Shown one piece after another: positions 58,047 through 62,805 of a stretch of DNA of 62,805 bases (positions are counted from its first letter, which is position 1; each line of letters opens with the position of its first letter). The stretch comes from Gnetum montanum. Lineage: Eukaryota; Streptophyta; Gnetopsida; Gnetales; Gnetaceae. The notes under the pieces were generated by a model. That model saw only the letters and a program-made list of their open reading frames with translations. It had not been told where the DNA came from and did not search any database. The stretch is taken from the NCBI GenBank assembly GCA_015680685.1, contig MNCI01035621.1, positions 940,459 through 1,003,263 on the forward strand, written 5' to 3'. The position numbers were made by a program, and so were the translations under genes.

Positions 58047-58175
58047 CAGCTTCAGAATCGACGAGCTCGAGGTGCTCGATCATATCACTGACAACGCCTT
58101 CCATGAAGGTAAACTTGTCAGGAAAGTCTCTCCACGCTCTGCTCACAGTGATGGACGTGGATGCATCCTCTTCTC
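58047..58175 (-). CDS. Antisense gene F, exon 6
   Basis: 43 codons, open: AWRDFPDKFTFMEGVVSDMI. C (141 bp; WVETLDKFSFM) and D (138 bp; WVETPKKVEFF) keep the W-(V/R)-(E/D)-x-x-(D/K)-K-x-x-F pattern and phase 1/1. Confidence 0.8.
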
Positions 58176-58245
58176 CTATAGTGTAGTCAAGTTAGAAACT
58201 CTAATTATTAACAGAATTCTAAAAAATTTCTAACACGCTCATTAC

Positions 58246-58473
58246 CTCTACCAGTAACAGTGGCGACCCCACCAACATCTTCTACCTCTTTCCCCTCTTC
58301 ATGCACAACAGTCTGTGCGTCGCTTGTCCCAATGACTAAGGCTTCCCCACGCACAAGGGTCTGTGCATGGCTCACCTTAACAGCTAGGGTCTCTTTTTCT
58401 AAAACTAGGGCCCCTTCCCCACGACTTAGAATCACTGCCCCTGTTTCAGGGTTCAGCTGCTCTGTAATTTTCA
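58246..58473 (-). CDS. Antisense gene F, exon 5 (linker)
   Basis: 76 codons, fully open: low-complexity Glu/Val/Ala sequence (LEKETLAVKVSHAQTLV, VVHEEGKEVEDVGG). The same exon in C (267 bp) and D (195 bp) is also acidic but barely alignable, so it is a fast-evolving linker with conserved splice phase (1 to 1). Confidence 0.75.
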
Positions 58474-58565
58474 CTGGTCATATCACAGTACATTTCATAT
58501 ATCATTCAAAATATTCTAAGTAAACATTGCGTGATATAGCTTTCAATACATTTCTTCACACTTAC

Positions 58566-59612
58566 CAGGTGGAGGTTTACTCCGCTGAACTCTGACCTCC
58601 ATAGCTCGACCTGCGCCACTCTCAGGCTCCACAGAGGCCTCGGTTAAATGAAGCCTTTTGCGTCGAGCTGAAGGTTCCATAATTTCTGCCGCCAAACGTT
58701 TCCCTCATGAGGCATCGCCAGTGTAGGTAGGCATTATCCCACCTACACTGTCGGGGCCTCGCAGTCGAGACGCTGCCAAACCCTTGGTCGTTATCGACAG
58801 AGACTCCCCAATCCCTTCCGGAGGATCCTGCCCATGGGTAGTGCTGAGGATATGTGTAATCCAAGGTCTAGATTGCTGGTCTCGGTCTTGTTGCACCTAG
58901 ACCCCATTCCTTTGGACGACCAAGAACTCAGCAAAACGCCAAAGGCAGGCTATGAACAAGGTGTAATGCATGTTGAAACGAGACTTGAGCTTCTTGCGAA
59001 GCCTGATCATCTTAGTGCGTAGCCCCTCAAAAAAATAGCTTGCCCAATTGAATTAGGTCCCTTCATCCAAAATCTCCCGCATGATATGGGTCTGCTCTAT
59101 GGAAAAGAACCTCCCTTACGAGAGCATTTTGGGGAAAGCCTGGGCCCGAAAAAGGGGATAAATTGTCTTGGCGACTTCTAGTTTGATTCTTTCACAAGGG
59201 ATCCCTTTAGTCTCCTTATTGACCCCTACCCACTCCTCTAGCCACTTCTGGTAGTCGAGACTCCTCTTCGCCTTCTCGTCTATGGGAAGGCTGTCAGAGG
59301 GGACGCCGAAGAGGTCTGCAAAGAGCTGAGCGTCAATGTCAAAACTTACACACACGTGATGCACGCACGTGCAAAAATGCTCTGCCTTTTCGCTGAAGGA
59401 GTTGACAAGGGTTAGCATTTTTTCGGGGACATCAGGAGTTGTGGCTAAAAATAAATGCATTAGCCTCACTTCTCAGATCTTGATGACCACCGCAACTGGG
59501 GCCACCGTGTGGCTGAGCCAGCATTGTGCATCCTTGATGTCATCGTAGCGGAAGAGGACAGTATTCGCCTCGTGGCTGGAAATTGTAAGGGTAATCTCCC
59601 TGGATTCCTTGA
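58566..59612 (-). CDS. Antisense gene F, exon 4 (main conserved domain)
   Basis: 349 codons, about five stops. Blocks: SREITLTISSHEANTVLFR, LFADLFGVPSDSLPID, YPLFRAQAFPKML, FFSIEQTHIMREILDEG, NMHYTLFIACLWRFAEFLVV, SRPWITHIL. The layout (a small LFxDLFGxP block, a helical region with FxxxQxxxxREIL, then a hydrophobic FIACLWRFAEFL) recalls plant transposon-associated proteins, but I do not assign a family. Acceptor TTGTTCAG, donor CCTG|GTAAGTG. Confidence 0.75.
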
Positions 59613-59710
59613 CTGAACAACGTAAGACACAGGTCAAACAAAAATACTATTACGTAGCGTTCACAATTCACAACTACACCACGCAACAATAAAATACACA
59701 ACAGTTTTAC

Positions 59711-59985
59711 CAGGTCCAAATGGCAAAGGAAATGGAGGAAGTTTCCTCTGCATGTCCTCGATGGTAAGGGGCGGATCCAAGGTCCAGTCATCATGTAGCC
59801 ACCTGAGATTCTGGCAATTCTCAAAAGCATCAGCATAGTGGGTGGGGTACTCATGAATGTCGAAGCCGATCTGCCCCATCACACCAGCGCGTACGTTGCT
59901 AGTTGAGGTAAATGCCTTTATTGCCGTTTTGGTCCATGACAAAGTATCACCATCTTCTACTAATCTGTTCTCATAAATAAAAAAC
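59711..59985 (-). CDS. Antisense gene F, exon 3
   Basis: Open across 91 codons: FFIYENRLVEDGDTLSW, GQIGFDIHEYPTHYADAF, NLRWLHDDWTLDPPLTI. Acceptor GGTACAG, donor CCTG|GTAAAA. D retains the full exon; C keeps its first half. No family recognised. Confidence 0.8.
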
Positions 59986-60073
59986 CTGTACCATACCACA
60001 TAGATTCATCTTACATTTTACAAAACTCAGACAATAGACATGTAATGACAATATAGCCGACAAAATAGCTTAC

Positions 60074-60523
60074 CTGCCTGAGTAGTACACTGTGCCTGGT
60101 GGGTTCTGGAAGTAGGTCGAGACATGGCAAGCCATGAACAGAGTGTTATATTCATGGTAGAAACTGAACTAGGCCATTTTCCAGATCCAGCTTAAGCACC
60201 TCAAACCTCGGGTGCTAATTTCTCGATCCTCGGGATGTCCAGTATCGATGGCTCTGTCTGTCAAGAAAGCTAGGATCCCCTACGCGGAACCCACTAACAG
60301 GTGCTCCAAAATGGCACTAGCAATATCGCCTGACAAATTAGACCATATAATAATGCTATAGTTACGCAGTAAGAATTGCAAAAACTCCAGCGCACCCTTT
60401 CGAAACCATATGGCCCTCCCATGCAACCGAGTTTGCGGGGGCGGGACATTAGGCACGATCGGGCTTATGCAGCACAAAACCCCAACGATGTCTAACAAGA
60501 TTAAGACAAGCTTTAGCATAATA
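60074..60523 (-). CDS. Antisense gene F, exon 2: FCP1/NIF-like domain
   Basis: LKLVLILLDIVGVLCC resembles HAD motif I (hhhhDxDxxL) with V replacing the second Asp. GRAIWFRKGALEFLQFLL and IIIWSN parallel the plant NIF-family pattern RA-F-RP-FLDF...VGIWSS, and LTDRAIDTGHPED sits where the family has its substrate/motif III region. Two TAG stops. It ends QNPPGTVYYSGR before CAG|GTAAGC. The length (450 bp) equals C exon 2. Confidence 0.7.
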
Positions 60524-60795
60524 CTATATAGAAAACGCAATACACAGATCAACATCTAGATTTACATTTGCATGTTTAAATACAGAAAACCTACAAATTA
60601 CGCTTAGTTATCCATGCCGAAATCGCCAAAACCCTTGCAACAGCGCAAGGTTTGTCCCTGACAACGGTGATAGACGCAACAACTTTAAACCCTCGTCTTA
60701 ACGCGAGGTCCATAGTCTAAAACCCTCGTTTACGCGAGCGATGCTACAACAATAAACACTGTTAGAATAACAAAAATATGCAAGAGATGGCCTAC

Positions 60796-60920
60796 CGGTT
60801 CAAGGGTGTAGGGTCCCTCACTTCGACCACTACCTGCGAAGCGTGGTACAGATTCTCTTGCACCTCATCGATCTTGGCTAATTTCGTGTTCTTCCTTTTT
60901 GCTTTAGGCACCATTGTCAT
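60796..60920 (-). CDS. Antisense gene F, exon 1
   Basis: ATG 60,920 gives MTMVPKAKRKNTKLAKIDEV and ends in LNR with donor CG|GTAGGC (phase 2). Basic, nuclear-localisation-like start (KAKRKN). C exon 1 has KHPDLANIEKGEHTLQHV at the same place. An upstream in-frame TTG extension to 60,977 exists but has no ATG. Confidence 0.65.
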
Positions 60921-61060
60921 AGCTTCAAAACCTTCACAGTTCCACACGTTCACATCTTTGAGAACTACGTGTTCCAATCTTCCGCTCCTCTTTCTCTCGC
61001 TTTGTAATAGTTAGGAATTTGAATTTGCGATAGCCAGCACCCCGTTCTTGCTAAACTACT

Positions 61061-61068
61061 TACTTATA
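61061..61068 (-). promoter_or_regulatory. Candidate TATA box of the antisense gene (F)
   Basis: Minus-strand CATATAAGTAAG, about 140 bp upstream of the exon 1 ATG. Position comparable to the box in C (21,880). Confidence 0.35.
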
Positions 61069-61164
61069 TGCGAAAATCACCGACTTGATATCCAATTTCA
61101 GCAGGACTTTCCTAAAAAAGAACCCAAAAATCAAGGTATTAATGCGGAAGATATCGCATGCGCC

Positions 61165-61325
61165 ACTGTCCCAAATGATGTTAAACTACCACATCTTATC
61201 ATCTCGTAATCGAGTAGCATTAATTACAGCCTGTTTATAATATTCAAAATTCAGTTAGCTTTCCACGTATGACAACACCACATCATGCTTTCTCCTAATC
61301 ATTTACGCATTTGGCAATTTTGCAG
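61165..61325 (+). other. End of the PRO-RT spacer of F: TTAAACTA unit and 3' splice site
   Basis: CCCAAATGATGTTAAACTACCACA at about 61,172-61,194, then CATTTGGCAATTTTGCAG ending at 61,325, after which the pol frame opens with NGQQMDA. The whole antisense gene therefore sits inside the presumed sense-strand intron between PRO and RT. Confidence 0.6.
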
Positions 61326-62805
61326 AACGGTCAGCAAATGGACGCAACATTTTTAGCACCTCTAACTTTGACAGGCCCATATGGGAAAATAATTAGGCAA
61401 TTCGATCCTACGCTAGTAGAAACTCACCCTCTCTTTGACGACATGACCATAGCCACGTCGGAAACATCCCCAGAATGGCCAGAACAGTCGACGCGCATGC
61501 TAGACTTGGAGGCTGGGGATATAACCGAAGACCCCCTCAATGAGGTTTCTATTGTTACGCATAAGGGTGAAGCTAAAACGCTTAAAGTTAGTTCTTTACT
61601 AGACCAGGAAACGCACAATTCTATAAAACAAGTCCTTCAGGTTAACATCACGGTATTTGCGTGGTCATACGAGGATATGTCGGGGCTAGATCCCAGGTTA
61701 ATTCAACATAACATAATCTTAGACCCGCAGATCAAAGCAATTAGGCAAAAGGTACGAAAAATCAAGCCAGAGATCACGCTAGCCGTGCGTGATGAGATCA
61801 CCAAACTGTATCAAGCTGGTTTCATCCGCACGGTCAATTACTCAGATTGGGTATCTAACATTGTAGTTGTCCCAAAGAAGACCGGAAGCATACGCATTTG
61901 CATAGACTTCCGAGACTTAAACAAGGCCATAATCAAGGATAACTTCCCATTACCGAGTATTGACCAACTAGTCGATACGATAGCTGGGCATGCACTTCTG
62001 TCATTCATGGATGGCTTTTCGGGCTATAACCAGATTCGCATCAACCCAGAACATCAATTGACCACAACGTTCATGATGCCCTGGGGTACCTTTTGCTACA
62101 CCATGATGCCTTTTGGCCTAAAAAATGCCAGAGCAACATATCAACGAGCTATGACGTACATCTTTAGTGATTACCTCTTAGGAAGGATGAATGACTATGT
62201 CGACGATATAGTTGTTAAGTCTTTAAAGTTCGAAGATCATTCAGAAGACCTGGAGTTAGTCCTCAAAAGATGCTCTAAATATGACCTCTGACTTAACCCA
62301 AAAAAGTGTGTGTTCGGAGTCAAAACTGGACGCATGCTGGGTTTTGTGGTATCGGAAGCTGGCATACACGTAGACCCTGACAAAGTCAAAGCCATTGTTG
62401 AATTGGCACCCCCTACAAGTCTTAAGCAATTATGTGAACTACAGGGAAGGTTACATTTTATCAGGCGGTTCATCTCGGGATTAACTGACAAGTTACACCC
62501 TATGTAACATTTGCTTAAGAAGGGGGTTAATTTCGAGTGGACGGATGATTGTCAGCGTGCGTTCGACAGCTTAAAGCAGGAACTTCAATGCTTGCCAATA
62601 GTTTTCCCACCGGAAAGAGATCAACCATTCTATATCTATCTTGCAACTTCAGACGTAGCCTTAGCAGCGTTACTCTGTCAAAGGAGGCATGATGGGTCAT
62701 AAGTACCCATCTACTACCTGAGTCACGCTCTATGTGCATATGAAACGAGATATAACGAAGTAGAGCGTAACTACTTAGCGTTAGTATTTACGCTCAAAAA
62801 GTGCA
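61326..62805 (+). pseudogene. pol: pol of F: reverse transcriptase and start of RNase H (cut by window end)
   Basis: About 110 residues of pre-RT sequence (SPEWPEQSTRMLDLEAGDI, SYEDMSGLDPRLIQ) lead into the RT. KLYQAGFIRTVNYSDWVSN, CIDFRDLNKA, LLSFMDGFSGYNQI (first catalytic Asp), MMPFGLKNARATYQ and NDYVDDIVVKS (Y-V-D-D) are intact. The frame is open for 322 codons from the splice site; TGA at 62,289-62,291 and TAA near 62,505 and 62,700 follow. The RNase H start PFYIYLATSDVALAALLC is at about 62,625. The rest of pol is outside. Best-preserved RT in the window. Confidence 0.93.

Larger units (their letters stand above)
56881..60920 (-). pseudogene. Antisense eight-exon gene of F (1,101 codons)
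   Basis: Minus-strand gene between PRO and RT. Exons: 60,920-60,796; 60,523-60,074; 59,985-59,711; 59,612-58,566; 58,473-58,246; 58,175-58,047; 57,969-57,152; 57,114-56,881 (TAA). All seven introns are GT-AG, with donors GTAGGC, GTAAGC, GTAAAA, GTAAGT, GTAATG, GTATGC and GTAAGT. Phases are 2,2,1,1,1,1,0 and the total is 3,306 nt. About 13 in-frame stops of deamination type make this copy a recent pseudogene. Domains: short basic N terminus, FCP1/NIF-like block (exon 2), conserved unknown domain (exons 3-4), linker, coiled coil (exon 7), acidic tail (exon 8). C and D carry the same gene. The overall function is not known to me. Confidence 0.85.
50529..62805 (+). mobile_element. Element F: youngest autonomous-type Tat element, 5' 12.3 kb
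   Basis: LTR, PBS, gag-PRO, array, antisense gene, RT and the start of RNase H, running off the right edge. It is richer in CG dinucleotides and has far fewer stops than C or D. Inserted in D; 5' flank AACCG (50,524-50,528), 3' copy outside the window. Confidence 0.9.

Overview
The window reads as intergenic DNA of a large, heavily methylated plant (seed-plant type) genome. I see no host gene, tRNA, rRNA or bacterial-type feature. It is a stack of nested Ty3/gypsy LTR retrotransposons of the Tat/Ogre type: a DDG-type aspartic protease, RT with a Y-[IV]-D-D box, two successive RNase H domains, an HHCC + DDE integrase, and large elements (one is 17.8 kb). Every element lies on the + strand. Coding frames are broken mainly by stops explained by C-to-T or G-to-A change (CAG to TAG, TGG to TAG, CGA to TGA), so most copies are old. 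The least decayed is the one at the right edge.

Layout. Element N1 (1-3956, 5' end outside) is a pol-less gag-pro element whose 3' LTR sits inside the RT of element A (3957-10388: RT, RNase H, second RNase H, integrase, 3' UTR, 3' LTR). A sits inside an older remnant B (10389-10855). B is also cut by element D, whose LTR starts at 10856. D is itself broken three times: by C inside its 5' LTR (10964-28731, imperfect target duplication CCAAA/CCAGA), by E (38095-48463, exact duplication GAATA) and by F (50529 to beyond the window). D's own parts are 10856-10963, 28737-38094 and 48469-50528. E belongs to the same pol-less family as N1. A, C, D and F are the autonomous type or its remains.

Gene order in the autonomous type is LTR, PBS, gag-PRO, a long spacer, then RT-RH-aRH-INT, a 3' UTR intron, PPT, LTR. 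The most notable content is in the PRO-RT spacer of C, D and F: a multi-exon gene on the MINUS strand. In F I could place eight exons (60920 down to 56881) with seven GT-AG introns and continuous phase, totalling 3306 nt (1101 codons plus stop). C and D carry the same exons at the same phases. In D the frame is rejoined exactly when insertion E and one target-site copy are removed. Exon 2 resembles the FCP1/NIF (CTD-phosphatase-like) fold without its catalytic second Asp. Exon 7 holds a coiled coil and exon 8 is acidic. Minus-strand TATA boxes lie upstream of the first exon in C and F.

A short motif, TTAAACTAG, forms arrays in both presumed sense-strand introns (after PRO and after integrase). 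It also turns up inside the gag coding sequence of E. The N1/E family appears to come from loss of the pol exon: a 12-nt remnant is left between the 3' splice site before RT and a 5'-splice-site-like sequence after integrase.
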